Below, one piece after another: positions 46,446 through 56,979 of a stretch of DNA of 64,000 bases; the first letter of the stretch is position 1, and every line of letters begins with the position of its first letter. Source of the DNA: Perkinsus olseni. Lineage: Eukaryota; Perkinsozoa; Perkinsida; Perkinsidae. A program made the translations under genes and the position numbers. Below the pieces are notes generated by a model that was not told where the DNA came from, searched no databases, and saw only the letters and a program-made list of their open reading frames with translations. The stretch lies in the NCBI GenBank assembly GCA_013115135.1, contig JABANP010000225.1:16905-80904 (forward strand), in the 5' to 3' direction.

Positions 46446-49100
46446 ATGGGAACTCTTTCTCCCTCTTTTTTGGGTGCGCCTCAAGCCATCTTCGACGCTG
46501 AGTATTGGAGGATTCTAACTCGAGAATTGTGGGATTTACGGTATGCGAGGGCTTTTTTTAGGTATCGAGAGACGATTAAATTATGGCATCCTGATAAGCA
46601 TAAAGGGGACGGCAGAGAGGAGGCCTTGGGGAAGAGTCAGATGATTAATGAAGCTTATGCGGTACTGAGGATAGGGCGCGGGTTCGATCCTCGCCAGCGG
46701 CGTTTTTCCGGAATATATTGCTGTCTGTGAGGTACTGAGGGATCCAGACAAGCGGCAGAAGTTTGATATCGAGTTGCTGAAAAATCGGCGTGCCCGCGCG
46801 GATGTAAAAAAGGGGGCCGGGAATTTCGTGGCGCAGTGACGGTTGCTAGGCTGCCAAAGAGGAAGGAAATAACTGCTATCGGGCGTCAAAGTTCGATGAA
46901 GCGGTTCAACACTACAGTCGGGCTATCGAGTTGGACAACACTAATCATGTATACTATAGGTGGGTGGAAATCGATCAGCTGGGCGCGCGCTAAATTCATG
47001 AGGTTAGTAATCGGTCTACAGCGTATGCTGCACTGGCGAAGTGGGGTGAAAGTCGGGAGGATGCTGAGAAATGCGTAAGTGAGAGCAAGATTGCAAGATT
47101 TTTTTATTTTTGGGGTTGTTAGTTGGAGATGAATGAGCAGTCTGTGCGAGCACATTATAATTTGGTGAGGGCGAAGATCAAAATGGGTCATTTGGGTGAG
47201 TTGGGCGGTTGCGAGTTGCGAAAAATTTGGTATGGAGAAGGGCGAGATTTTTCTTAAAATAGTAGAGTTGGAGGCATCATCTACCTGATGATCTCAATGC
47301 TATTTTTATGCATATTTCTGAGGGTTTCTTTTCGCGCTCACGAAAAATTCGGTGGATTTTTTGTTTCACCTTTGGGCCACCAATAGAGCTTGACGGTGTT
47401 GCACTGGTTTTGCTGCTTGGTTGGCTTTAAGTCGCTTTCTCTAGCGGAGCGAAGGTGGGGATATTTCGTTTCTCAGGAGACGCACAGAAGACGCTGACGA
47501 TAGCGCTTGGAAAGTTTCCGCGGGATTCGGATCTTATTAAACTGAGGACGGAGTTATTTACTTCCTCTTCGCGTCCGTCAACGCCGCCGTCGAAGTTGGT
47601 AGTATGGGATGGCGGCCAAGGTCTATGGGACGATGTTTTCGCGATTGGTGTGTTGGCCAGAAGGCGAAGAAAACCATTTTCTCGAATCAGATAAATTTTT
47701 CGTTCCTCCAGGATGATTTTGACAGGGTAATTTTCTGATTATTCCAACTGCCGTGACATTCTTTCATATTGTGTAAATTTATGGTTTTTCCCGGAAATTT
47801 TCTGGTCTTTTTCAAACTTTCCGATTTTTTCTGTCCTCAGCAGGCGAGTAGCAGATTGTCGAGCTTAACGCCGCCTCGCAGCCGGTCGGTTGTGAGGGAT
47901 TCGACACCAACCAGGGAAAGGGGAAGAACCCCACCACGAGTAGGGCGGAGCGAAGCGATTTTTTGAATGCCAGTATTTTTTTCGGCGGCGTTTCAGAGTA
48001 TAGATGATGATGAATTAGAAAGAACGGCGAACTTTGGAAAATTGAGAGTAATAAGCGACACCGCAATGATGGGGGATTCGAGAATGGCCGAAGCAGGTAG
48101 ACCGTGAGAAGGGTGATGGTTCGCAAGAAGAGCAGGCGGCCTGCTTCGGGCTGCCAACAGCGTCCGCTGGGGTGAGTTGTCATGCGGAAATTTTTGGAGA
48201 TGTATCAGTAAATTGCCGGTAGTGAATGGTAGATTTTTGTGTCGGGGAGATCTGTGGATGGCCTTAGAGACGTGCTGTCCACCATCATCGGCGTAGGGTT
48301 TTGACCCGTACGTAATTCTCTTCACACGTTGCTTCAATTCGTCCTTCTCCGAACACTCTAACGCAGAATATTTTGACTGCCGTACTGTCGGCGTTGGTCT
48401 TCAAACTCACACATGACACGGTTAGATTGCTATGTAGAGAGTGCAAAGTTATGCTGAGTTGTCAAAAGGAAGTTATCGAATTCTCAGGTAGCGGGTGAAG
48501 GGGGAGTTGGAGAGCTGCCACCGCTCGCCGCTCGATTGCGTCAACAGATGAAGCCAGCGATAAACCCAGTAAGATCTCATCATATTCCACGAGTGTCGAA
48601 TGACTGCCAAGTAGCGGTAAAATAGAATCTGGTGGGTATCTTTTCATATAGGAGCATGTAGAAATAAAGACAGCGGGAGCGGTCCTCGGCACGACCTCGA
48701 AAAACGGCGAAACACTTTAACCAAAATTGGCGTTTTTGTGTAATTCTGGCAGATCACCGGTGCTCCGGTCGCGGTCTCGCCAGTGGCAGAGGGATCTCTG
48801 AGTTACCGAAGGAGTGGTTCGAACGATCAGAAGGGGGCCTGGCAGCCTCCGCCTCCAATGCCAGATGGAAGAAAGTGGGAGCTTAGCGGAGCGAAGCGAT
48901 TCATGTTTTACATTTTAGGCTTGCCGCTGTGGCGCCTCCTAGCCTGGCAGTACACAGTGAGTATCTTGTCGAGCTTCGTTTCGGGCGAGTTACGGTCGTT
49001 AGGGTCGTCGCCGCCGCATCACGTCGGAGCGGTGAGGAGAGATCTCACGCCACCAGCGCGGCCGTACAGGCATTCGGACTTTGCGGATCAGCCGAGTAGG
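46446..49100 (+). CDS. J-domain/TPR co-chaperone, multi-exon
   Basis: Well-supported exons: 46446-46661, 46732-46803, 46850-46959, 47008-47074, 47123-47195, 47477-47598, 47841-47939, 47997-48096; they join in frame. Exons 1-2 encode a J-domain (YRETIKLWHPDKHKG with the HPD motif, then VLRDPDKRQKFD), which stimulates Hsp70. Exons 3-6 encode TPR repeats (AKEEGNNCYRASKFDEAV, NRSTAYAALAKWGES, EMNEQSVRAHYNLVRAK). Exon 7 is Ser/Arg/Pro-rich (SSLTPPRSRSVVRDS); exon 8 is acidic. Further exons probably lie at about 48136-48180 and 48753-49100, including a Pro-rich stretch, but their joins and the stop are uncertain. J before TPR is the reverse of DNAJC3/DNAJC7. Introns are mostly 46-70 bp. Confidence 0.75.
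46671..46730 (+). mobile_element. Introner-like insertion forming intron 1 of the J-domain gene
   Basis: The intron 46662-46731 is bounded by a perfect 10-bp direct repeat GGTACTGAGG (46661-46670 and 46731-46740). Removing the 60-bp insert plus one repeat copy gives exactly the spliced mRNA. The donor GT lies in the first repeat copy and the acceptor G in the second, the classic layout of introner insertion. The insert carries GCGCGGGTTCGATCCTCGCC, a tRNA T-arm-like core, followed by GGCGTTTTTCCGG, shared with helicase intron 10. Confidence 0.8.
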
Positions 49101-50517
49101 TTATCACCAACTAAAAACCGGCACGAATTTTTAATTGATTTTTGCTCGTGAAATTGGGCGGTGGTTCGGCGGTCAGTGGATGCGAGAATTCCTGAGAGAA
49201 TCTTTTTCCTGGGATATGAAAAATAATCTCGGGAGTGGATTCGGGCTAGTAGTACAAGGTTTGAGCCGAACAGCTAGTTGTGGGTTGGTGATCGAAGCTC
49301 TTATGTCACCCCAGTTTTTGGGAAACTGGCCAAACTCGAGCCCGGAGGACTTTCCGATGTGCGTTGAAGGGTATCAGTAGTAGAAGTTCCAAGATTGCTC
49401 ATTGTCCCAGGGATCTGGGGTGACACCTACCTGAGGGTACGACTGACAGCGTGTTGCTATGCTCGAGTTTGAAGATACTCAGCTAGAAGTACCGTTTCTG
49501 TTAACACGTACAGTACGATGCAGGAATCGTGCGTCGTACTGTTATAAACGACGTTGTTATGCACATTGCTTCGCCGGCGTTCATGATAGTGAGGCTCAGG
49601 CGATTCATTAGAAAAGGCTGAGAAGCGTGGTTATCGTCACATGACCACTACCAAGTGATTGAGTCGCTCTTTTAGGAAGTCTGACGCCCCCGCCGTACGT
49701 CGAGGCCGGCTGGTGAGTTAGTTTGGGTTGTGCTGTGCGGGAGTGCTATCTTCAGGATGAGGGAGATCGTTCCGAGAGGAAGAGGCTCCTAGTGGACCGA
49801 GCTTGGCGCTCGCGGCTTTGAAGGGAAGAATCTTCAATGGATTTACCAGCAAGAAATGATGACATGTAGAATTGGATTTTACCACCCCAGGATGTGCGTC
49901 CGTCATATTTATACTTTACGTATTGCGTTGTAGTTGAGGGGAAATGGACATCTGCCGATGCCAACCAAACAGGATCCGTATAAGGACGGACGAGAGGGAA
50001 AAAGGATAAAAAGATGACGATAAGAAATGATGGGTGTGCTCTACTTTAGCGATGACACACCTGTGAGCAATCGTGAGTGGAGCAATGTTCATACCTAGAC
50101 GGTGCACCGAGGAGAATGAGAATCGTAAGTGACCCAGCCGCGAACGATGTATCGAACGACTCTTGGTGAAGAAGCGGGTTGCGGCACAACCGTTGTGCGT
50201 AGTGGTGGAAACCAACAGGGAATAACGACGGAAGTTGAGACACGAGACTCGAGACTCTTTTCCGTCGGGTATACTAAGGTTCCAGGTTACTCATCTTGAA
50301 ATAGCACGGTGAGGGAATGAGGCCCATCCTGAGCAGGAGCATATATACGGCGAGCTTGTGGAGCATTGTACGTCCTCATCTGACAACTTTAAGTCGACTT
50401 GGCCGATCCTGAGTTCCAGAACTTGGTGATTGAGCACCTAATCGCAGAGCAAATTCCGTCTGCTCGGAATCGGAATGGAGGCACATGGGCCTCTAGGATG
50501 CAACATAGCGTGTTGTC
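49101..50517. other. Intergenic, no gene recognised
   Basis: Short ORFs on both strands lack motifs or splice continuity. A degenerate GTATCTT-type hairpin (GAAGATACTCAGCTAGAAGTA) lies at about 49482. ACGTACAGTACGATGC and GCATCGTGCG-like dyads occur near 49500-49540. Confidence 0.4.
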
Positions 50518-50564
50518 TCGCTCGCCTGCTGTGCCGTCACATTTTCGAGCGGAGTTCAATTTCC
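50518..50564 (+). promoter_or_regulatory. Upstream module of secreted-family gene 1
   Basis: TCGCTCGCC, then TTTTCGAGCGG, then TTCAATTTCC. The same order of motifs occurs upstream of the other family members. Here it begins 257 bp before the ATG at 50775. Confidence 0.5.
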
Positions 50565-50774
50565 CAGCTCCCAAGACTCCCTATGCCCGGGGTGACTGTA
50601 GAAGATCAGTTTAGTTCGCGGGAAACCAGTCCCTGGTGTGGATTGAGTATGCCTCCCGAGTAGTGGCGTTGCCACTACTCGGGCTGCCCGCCCATCCCCG
50701 CTGTGGTGATGATCGCCGATAATCGCCACAAAGACAAGCTTCCATCTCATTCTGTCAGACCAGACTTCATTTAA

Positions 50775-51446
50775 ATGCCTAACAAACAGATCACCATCGC
50801 TGGCGTCGTGGCGGTGTTATCCAGCCCACCCGTTAGCCTAGCCATCGGCACAGTGAAGCCTGATGATGTGAGTTATGATGTATCGTAGACGGCCCCTGGG
50901 GATCTGAGCGTCGGTGTTTTGTCATTCGACCGAGCTAGGCTGGGCCCTCCTTTTCTCAGGGCTTCCCTCTCCTGAAAAGTGCGAACGATGAATTTTGTCT
51001 TTTCGACAACGGGAAAAATGGAGACCACAGGGAAGCAGTGAGGATCAGCCTGGAGGACAACGACCTGACGACTGACTACATCGCATGCCCGGAGACTCGT
51101 CACTGTAAACGATTCCAAGCCGATTTGTAAGGAAATAGAAATGAGGAGAATCTTATTTTTTATAACAGTTACAATGGATTTCTACTTGGTTACTATCCAT
51201 CTACCCACGCGGACAGCCGCTCGGGTCAGTGGGATGACCCTGAATATGTGGAGTACGAGGGGAGCGATCACATCGCCGATCCACTCGAGTCGGATCTCTT
51301 CGTGACCCCTCCTGAAGAGGGAACTGCAGATCCGAGAGACTTTTGTTTGAGCGTTCGAGAAGCTCAAACAGATGATAGATAAATATGCCACGTTCAGGGG
51401 GATGTGCTCGGTTTATCGTGAGGTGACTAAGATCACCCAGCTATGA
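50775..51446 (+). CDS. Secreted-family gene 1, three exons, frameshifted
   Basis: Exons: 50775-50867 (signal peptide; MPNKQITIAGVVAVL, ending KPDD), 50960-51126 (core domain: FPLLKSANDEFCLFDN, then YIACPETRHC, ending FQADL) and 51169 to a stop at 51382. Introns are GT-AG. The third exon starts like its paralogs (a Pro-Leu/acidic segment, DHIADPLESDLF), but near 51345 one base too many shifts the frame. The downstream frame holds FEKLKQMIDKYATFRGMC, aligning to [21 protein letters not shown] of gene 4, and would end at 51446. It is therefore a pseudogene or a shortened protein, unless the extra base is a sequencing error. Predicted to be secreted; function unknown. Confidence 0.65.
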
Positions 51447-52070
51447 GTTCTGGGAGGTACCTAGTTTGGACCGTTCAAGCGTTGCCGCATTAGTCCATGT
51501 AAACCTTTGTCGTTGTTCGTCGATGTTACTCGGTCGTTGTGTCAATCAGTTATGACGCGTACGTGTCTTTCACGTACAACGCGGGTTTCTGCCCGCTCTG
51601 GCTCTTGCCGATATCGCCCAATTCCGCCATTTGCTGCGTCACGCATGCGGCATGACGCGGCAAGTCCGGCTTTCTGTAGCGATTGATACGCAGTGTGATC
51701 AGGTGGTTTGTGGCGAACCACTGTCAAGTCAAGACGCGTGATGACGCGCCTTTAGATGGCCTATCGGAGATTATCTTAGATAGGTCACCTATTAGATGAC
51801 ATCTGATTAGACCCATGCTGATACGGTATCAGTGATTTCTGCTTCCAGTCTGAAACGCTGGTGCATCCTATGCACAGATTCCATGAGTTGTATGACATCC
51901 TGAGCAAAATTCCCGGCCCGCCCGCTGCTCGCAGGGCAGCGGCCGGGCGGCTCAATTTCTCGATTCCCCGCTGTCAAATACAGTACCGGGTTGTACTGCA
52001 ACCGTTGAAGCAAGTCTGCTGTCTGGTCAGATCTCAATTTCCGGGGTGGTCGGTTCCGGTGGTAATCATG

Positions 52071-52118
52071 TCGCTCGCCTTGGGTCTGTTGCCACTTTCG
52101 AGCACAGTTTGAATTCCG
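52071..52118 (+). promoter_or_regulatory. Upstream module of secreted-family gene 2
   Basis: TCGCTCGCC, then CTTTCGAGCACAG, then TTGAATTCC, 177 bp before the ATG at 52248. Confidence 0.4.
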
Positions 52119-52247
52119 GGCAAACTCCGGGCTCGCAATCTGTGCTCCAGATCCTGGAGTTGTCTAACGTGCTGGAGGCCTCTCTCAGCGCGTGGCCGCT
52201 ACGATAAGAAGATACCGTACTCTCCAGCTCGGTCAGACCTCAATAAA

Positions 52248-52780
52248 ATGTCTACCAAGAAAGTCATAATCCTCGCCGCAGCTGCCGCAGTGGCCACGTC
52301 GTCCATTGGGGGTGTCGACAACCCACCTGAGAATCTCGCCACCGGCACATCGAAGCCTGATGATGTGAGTTATGGGGCACGTATCGACTATAAGTTATCG
52401 TATGGCACAAATGATGCTCAATAAATCTTCCCTAGCAGCCGGCAGCCGGCCTTGATACTGTTATCACCCTGGCATCAGCCCACAGGGAGTCGGCTCTCGG
52501 AACTCTTCTGCCTTCAGGCTCCCCCTCGACGCTTTTGACCCGTTTGATGATTTCCTTCGGGCGCGTCCTAGGAAGGAAAGCACGGCTCCGAAGACTTATT
52601 GGGAGAGAGTGGCAGAGGCTGCCGTCAACTACCAAAGGGAGACGGAAAGAATGGAACGTGAATATCTCAGATTGGCACGGAATTCTCGTCACTTTGCGGA
52701 CTAATAGTCCACGAAAGCCCGCGTTGTTGTTCATAGCTGTTACATGGTTGTTGTGTGGGCGGCCCACAGTGGTCCAGTAA
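52248..52780 (+). pseudogene. Secreted-family gene 2, exon 1 plus unrelated downstream sequence
   Basis: Exon 1 (52248-52364) matches the family: MSTKKVIILAAAAAVATSS, then TSKPDD before a GTGAGTTATG donor identical in its first bases to that of gene 1. Exons 2 and 3 of the family are not recognisable downstream. Instead, two open frames overlap at 52440-52780, one with a helical charged stretch (YWERVAEAAVNYQRETERM) that looks coding. Either the gene has acquired a different C-terminus or it is a remnant. Confidence 0.45.
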
Positions 52781-53487
52781 CGATCATGAGGATGAGCTGC
52801 TAGGGAAAAATCTCTAGTTGGAGCCGGGATGATATGAGGCTGGTCGACTAGCCGCCGCCTAGTGCTCAAGCTTATTTACGTCCGCCCATGTTGTAAATTA
52901 CAACATGGACGGACGTACAACTTGTAATATCATAACCCGTTCTATGATACGCTGTTGAAAGCCCTGTCTGCATGAGCAATTCGCAGGGATTACATTTGCC
53001 AAGGATACGTAACGTATCCAAGGTCGGATTTAGAGAGAAACGAGCCTAGCTTGCATGATGCAAGTTGCATCAAGCTCTGAGTTGAACGGAACGCAGACTG
53101 AGAATTACTGGAGGACATAATAGTTAGGAAAACAGAAGAAAGTGAGAGAGTGAGTAATGATGAAACGGTTTCTAGCGAAACGCTAGAAGAGGAAACGCTT
53201 TGTGCACGCGTGCAGAACGAAGTATAATTGCCCTTCGCAATTCATTCGCATCTTGCTTGGAAGTCTCCTGGCGGGCGCAAGAATCAGGAAGATCCGCTGA
53301 GCGGGTTCCGCTCAAACGCAAACGATGAGCTAATAGACTATCAGTAATAGTTCTGAACGATCAGTAGGCTGATAATCAGCTGCCGACTCACTCTGTTCTT
53401 CTATTCACACTAAGAAGGGCGCAACAACTCGTGTCCCCTACCTCAAATCGACACATCCGTTGGGGACTCCTACGGAAGGAGATTACC
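52781..53487. other. No gene recognised
   Basis: Contains a palindrome at about 52884-52918 (GTCCGCCCATGTTG, then CAACATGGACGGAC). No supported ORF. Confidence 0.45.
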
Positions 53488-53534
53488 TCGCTCGCCCGAT
53501 TTGATGGTACTCCCTCGAGCGGTATTCAATTCCC
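53488..53534 (+). promoter_or_regulatory. Upstream module of secreted-family gene 3
   Basis: TCGCTCGCC, then CCTCGAGCGG, then TTCAATTCCC. It begins 257 bp before the ATG at 53745, the same distance as in gene 1. Confidence 0.5.
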
Positions 53535-53744
53535 TTGTAACTGCGCAGGTGATGTTGCCATCTAGTCTGTCATTCCATGAACGGCTCGAGTCTCTGAGCG
53601 GCTCAGACTGAGCCTCCTCTTCTCCTACACGACTGGCCGCCTGTGAAGAAATTCTTCAGATAGGGCGAGTAGCATCTCGTTACCTTAGTACTCCATCTTT
53701 CTAGGCGGGCGCCCGACCCATCCGCTCGCGTAGGCTCTATTCAA

Positions 53745-54727
53745 ATGTCTTCCAAGCACATCATCACCATCGCTGGCGTCGTGACGATGCTATTCGTCCT
53801 ACCCGCCAGTCTCGCCATTGGCACAGTGAAGCCCGATGATGTAAGTCAAGCAGGAACATTCCTTCAATCGTACTTGAAGTTGAATTCCTCTTCATGACGA
53901 TCCGCCATGAGTCGTGCAGTATCTCGTTACAGTAGGTGTGGTTGTAGAACGCGGAATAAGTAGATTGGGCTCACAGTGAATGAGATAGAGCAGATAAAGT
54001 ATTGAACCAACTACTCAGAGCAGTAGAGAGAATGGGTTGATAATGCGAAGCTAGTATGAGCACAGCTCGATTGTGCTATGTAGACAGAGCAATCGATCAA
54101 TCTTCAGGACTTCCCACCGCTGCTCAACGCCGGCAACGACTCTTGCCTCTTCTTCAATGCAGACTTCAGGGCTGGCAGGAAAGCGCTCAGGGTATCTTAC
54201 GATGCAACCTTCAAGCCGCGGCTCAACTACATCACATGCCCGAAAACTCGTTCGCGAGATGCACTGCAAATAAACTTGTAAGGGGGCTGGTCTAGCCCGG
54301 CTGGACTTGAAAACGGACTCTTACTCAGCCTTTATTTCCCGTGAATGAAATCGCAAGTTTCTCGAATCAAAACTAAATTATTAAATACCAATTTAATCTA
54401 CTCTCAATTGGGTTAATTGAATTTTTGTGTCCGTTTTCTTCACGGTTTCATTCTGTCTTTAGTGACAACGGAACCTTGCGCTCCTACGTTCCCTCCGGAC
54501 ATGTCCTGTGGCATATCTTGTTGAAGAAACCTAACGGGAGGAAGACATACCGGGGCGAGAATCCCATCGAAGATCCATTTGTGCAAGATTTCGCCCGGAC
54601 GTCTTTCCGCAGTGAGACGGGCGACTTCAAAGAATTCTGTTTGTGGGTGGTCTATGAGTTGAAGAAGAGGTACGGGTCGTACGAGGAGATCTGCGTTCAT
54701 TTCCGCCAGTTGATCGACACGATCTAG
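53745..54727 (+). CDS. Secreted-family gene 3, intact, 176 aa
   Basis: Exons 53745-53840, 54108-54277 and 54463-54727, with GT-AG introns and frame kept. Exon 1 is a signal peptide (IAGVVTMLFVLPASLA) ending KPDD. Exon 2 (170 nt) has the core FPPLLNAGNDSCLFFN, then YITCPKTRSRDALQ. Exon 3 has YVPSGHVLWHIL, IEDPFVQDFARTSF and the C-terminal helix YELKKRYGSYEEICVHFRQL. Intron phases (0, then 2) match gene 4, as does exon 2 length. Upstream TATTCAAATG context is shared by genes 3 and 4 and similar in 1. Secretion is inferred from the leader; no known domain. Possible roles as secreted effector or surface protein are speculation. Confidence 0.78.
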
Positions 54728-55068
54728 CTTCGAATCCAGCTCGAATTTTGACGTTTAGGAAAGGCATGATGCTAGGGGTCGGGCGGCGGACCATGAAGAT
54801 ATTGGTTGTTGGTGTTTGTGATTGCCATTTCCTTGCGTGCGCAGTACACCACCGGGGTTGTCGTCACTGACTGTCCTCGTGGACAAGTTGTAACATTGCT
54901 GGGGCGAGGCCGCGGACAAGAAATACACTCAGTGGCAGCTGAGTGGATCTCCATCTCCATTCGATGCGTTAGCTGAGAAACAGACCAGACGAAACAGAAG
55001 CTCCCTACAAAGCGACGATAGCCACTCTAACGGTTAGAGTCTAACCAGACCAGATGCCGTTCGAGATA
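54728..55068. other. Spacer, no gene recognised
   Basis: Intergenic between family genes 3 and 4; nothing supportable seen. Confidence 0.4.
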
Positions 55069-55115
55069 TCGCTCGCCTCCGCCTGTCGTCCGATTTTCGA
55101 GCGGCATCCAATTCC
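55069..55115 (+). promoter_or_regulatory. Upstream module related to secreted-family gene 4
   Basis: TCGCTCGCC, then TTTTCGAGCGG, then CCAATTCCG. It is closest in sequence to the gene 1 module but lies 576 bp before the ATG at 55645, so its position differs. Confidence 0.4.
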
Positions 55116-55644
55116 GTGCGACTGGGGGAGAGGTCTGGTGGTATGCAGGCTCGGAGGTGACATGATGGTGGGCTTCATCCTGAGCCTGGGTCGGCAAGCC
55201 ATCCACTCTGATGTACCCATCCACTCCTACCTTCCAATAATTGCACGTTTAGAATTGACTTGAATGAAATTTGAGAATGAATAACGCAAAAAGGGGAGCA
55301 ACGCAAGGCTAAGGCGTGTTGAGGGTTGATGGGCCGATAGCCCACTAAAAGGACGACCATTCTCGAAACAGGGGCCATAGAGAATATGCTTCTCTCCATC
55401 GCTACTGCCACAAAGCGACATCATGTCGTGTATGATACACAGATGGTGTGTATACCCGATCTTCGTTCGTGCGCACGATAGCTCATTCGACTTCTACACT
55501 ATCACCCCAACACTGCTACTAGACTGGCCCAATACCGTAACCGCCAACGCTCCTGCTGGAGTCTAGTACTATTGGCCTAACTGCGTTGATGAGCAGCTGT
55601 CTCGTTTTTCTCATCGCCATCGTCCTCACGCAGGCTTCATTCAA

Positions 55645-56362
55645 ATGTTCATCAAACGTATGATCGTCATCACCGCAGCTGCCTCGGTGGCGATGTCGTC
55701 CAACCCACACGACGGTAAGAAGCCTAATGATGCAAGTTACGTGGGGGACGGCCAAGGCAACCTAGTAGAAGTAGGGGCTGTTTCATTTCTGTGCGTTCGT
55801 GTCGTATCGACGATCGAGGGGCCTCAGCCAGGCGGGAGCCCCCAGTGTTCCTCCAACCTCTCAGAGGTTTCCTCCACTGGAGAACGCGACGTCCGACTGC
55901 TGCTTCTTCTCCAATAAGAAGCTCACATACGACAGAAGATCGTTCAGAATAATCGTTAGGCCAGACTTCACGCTACAGACCATGTACGTCGCTTGCCCAA
56001 GAACAAATAAGTGGGAGGCTTTTCAAGCGGACTTGTAGGCTCGCGCGGAGGAAAATAGATATTCCCAGCGACATGCTTTCAGTTTGAACGACGGAGCACT
56101 CAGTCGATTCTACCCCTCTGGTCACGCCCTGTGGCCTATCTTGTACAGGAAAGAGGCCGATTTTGAAGAGTATGATGAAGACGATCGCATGGCAGATCCG
56201 CTGGGAAGTGATTTTCGGGTGAAGTTTTCTACACGCGAGCCGAAGGATCCGACAGAAGTTTGCAAGAAGGTGATGGACAAGTTGGATAACAGATTCGGCA
56301 CATATTTGGCAATGTGTGCTCATTTCCGTGACGCAATCATGGGCCGATACCGTCTACGTTGA
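55645..56362 (+). CDS. Secreted-family gene 4, intact, 178 aa, with a GC-AG intron
   Basis: Exons 55645-55731, 55865-56034 and 56083-56362. Exon 1: [19 protein letters not shown], ending KPND. The first donor reads GCAAGT rather than GTAAGT; GC-AG is the common non-canonical intron class, and the join is supported by alignment with genes 1 and 3. Exon 2 (170 nt): [16 protein letters not shown], then [16 protein letters not shown]. Exon 3: [29 protein letters not shown], then [20 protein letters not shown]. The second intron is 48 bp. Predicted secreted; the two or three conserved cysteines may form disulfides. Function unknown. Confidence 0.78.
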
Positions 56363-56979
56363 CTTGCCTCGCCGAGATCGTGGATCTGGTAGTACCAGAC
56401 TGGTACGTCCAGAAATCTCCCTTCAGAGCATCATTATATTCACTGGCTGAGCCGCTCAGCAGATGCCCGTTGTTATCGTACGTAGTGATCCAGTATTGCG
56501 TGCTACAGCGTCAATACAATCGGCCGAGCCGAAACGAGATGCGATTTTCAATCGCGTCAATCCGGGCCTCCTTATTCCTCGTAACTGGTGGTGACACTGC
56601 CACTTGTCGTCAGTCACACTGCCGTGTGAGCCTCACACGACTCGTCTCCTCGCCTTCCATTTGATGGGCTCGAGTCGAAAGGGAAAGACACCGTTACACT
56701 TGTTGTCAAACTAGTGCCAACGCAGAAGTGGCGTGTTTCAAGTGCCTCCCGAAGACCCAGCTATGTTTCACGTGCCTGCATCGCCTATCTACTTATTGTG
56801 GTTTGGTTCGCCCTACCAAGAACCTTACAAACTCCAACATTGCCCTCATGGTGGTTTGGTGTCGCCTGGCCGTATGGCGGCCGCGAGCGAGAGAGAGAGA
56901 GAGAGATGTTTTCCAACTTGCCGAGCATGCAGCTACAGCTTCCATTTAGTTACCGCTCTTTAGGCCCTCAATGTCTTCC
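56363..56979. other. Spacer with GA microsatellite
   Basis: A (GA)n run lies at about 56886-56906. ORFs crossing it are not supported. A short palindrome CCCTAAAGTTTAGGG lies at 56979-56993. Confidence 0.5.

Noticed and set aside
48783..49151. Single-exon 122-codon ORF as an independent gene
   Set aside because: It reads through a segment (48875-48918) that looks like an intron of the AGCGAAGCGATT family; better seen as the end of the J-domain gene, though not resolved.
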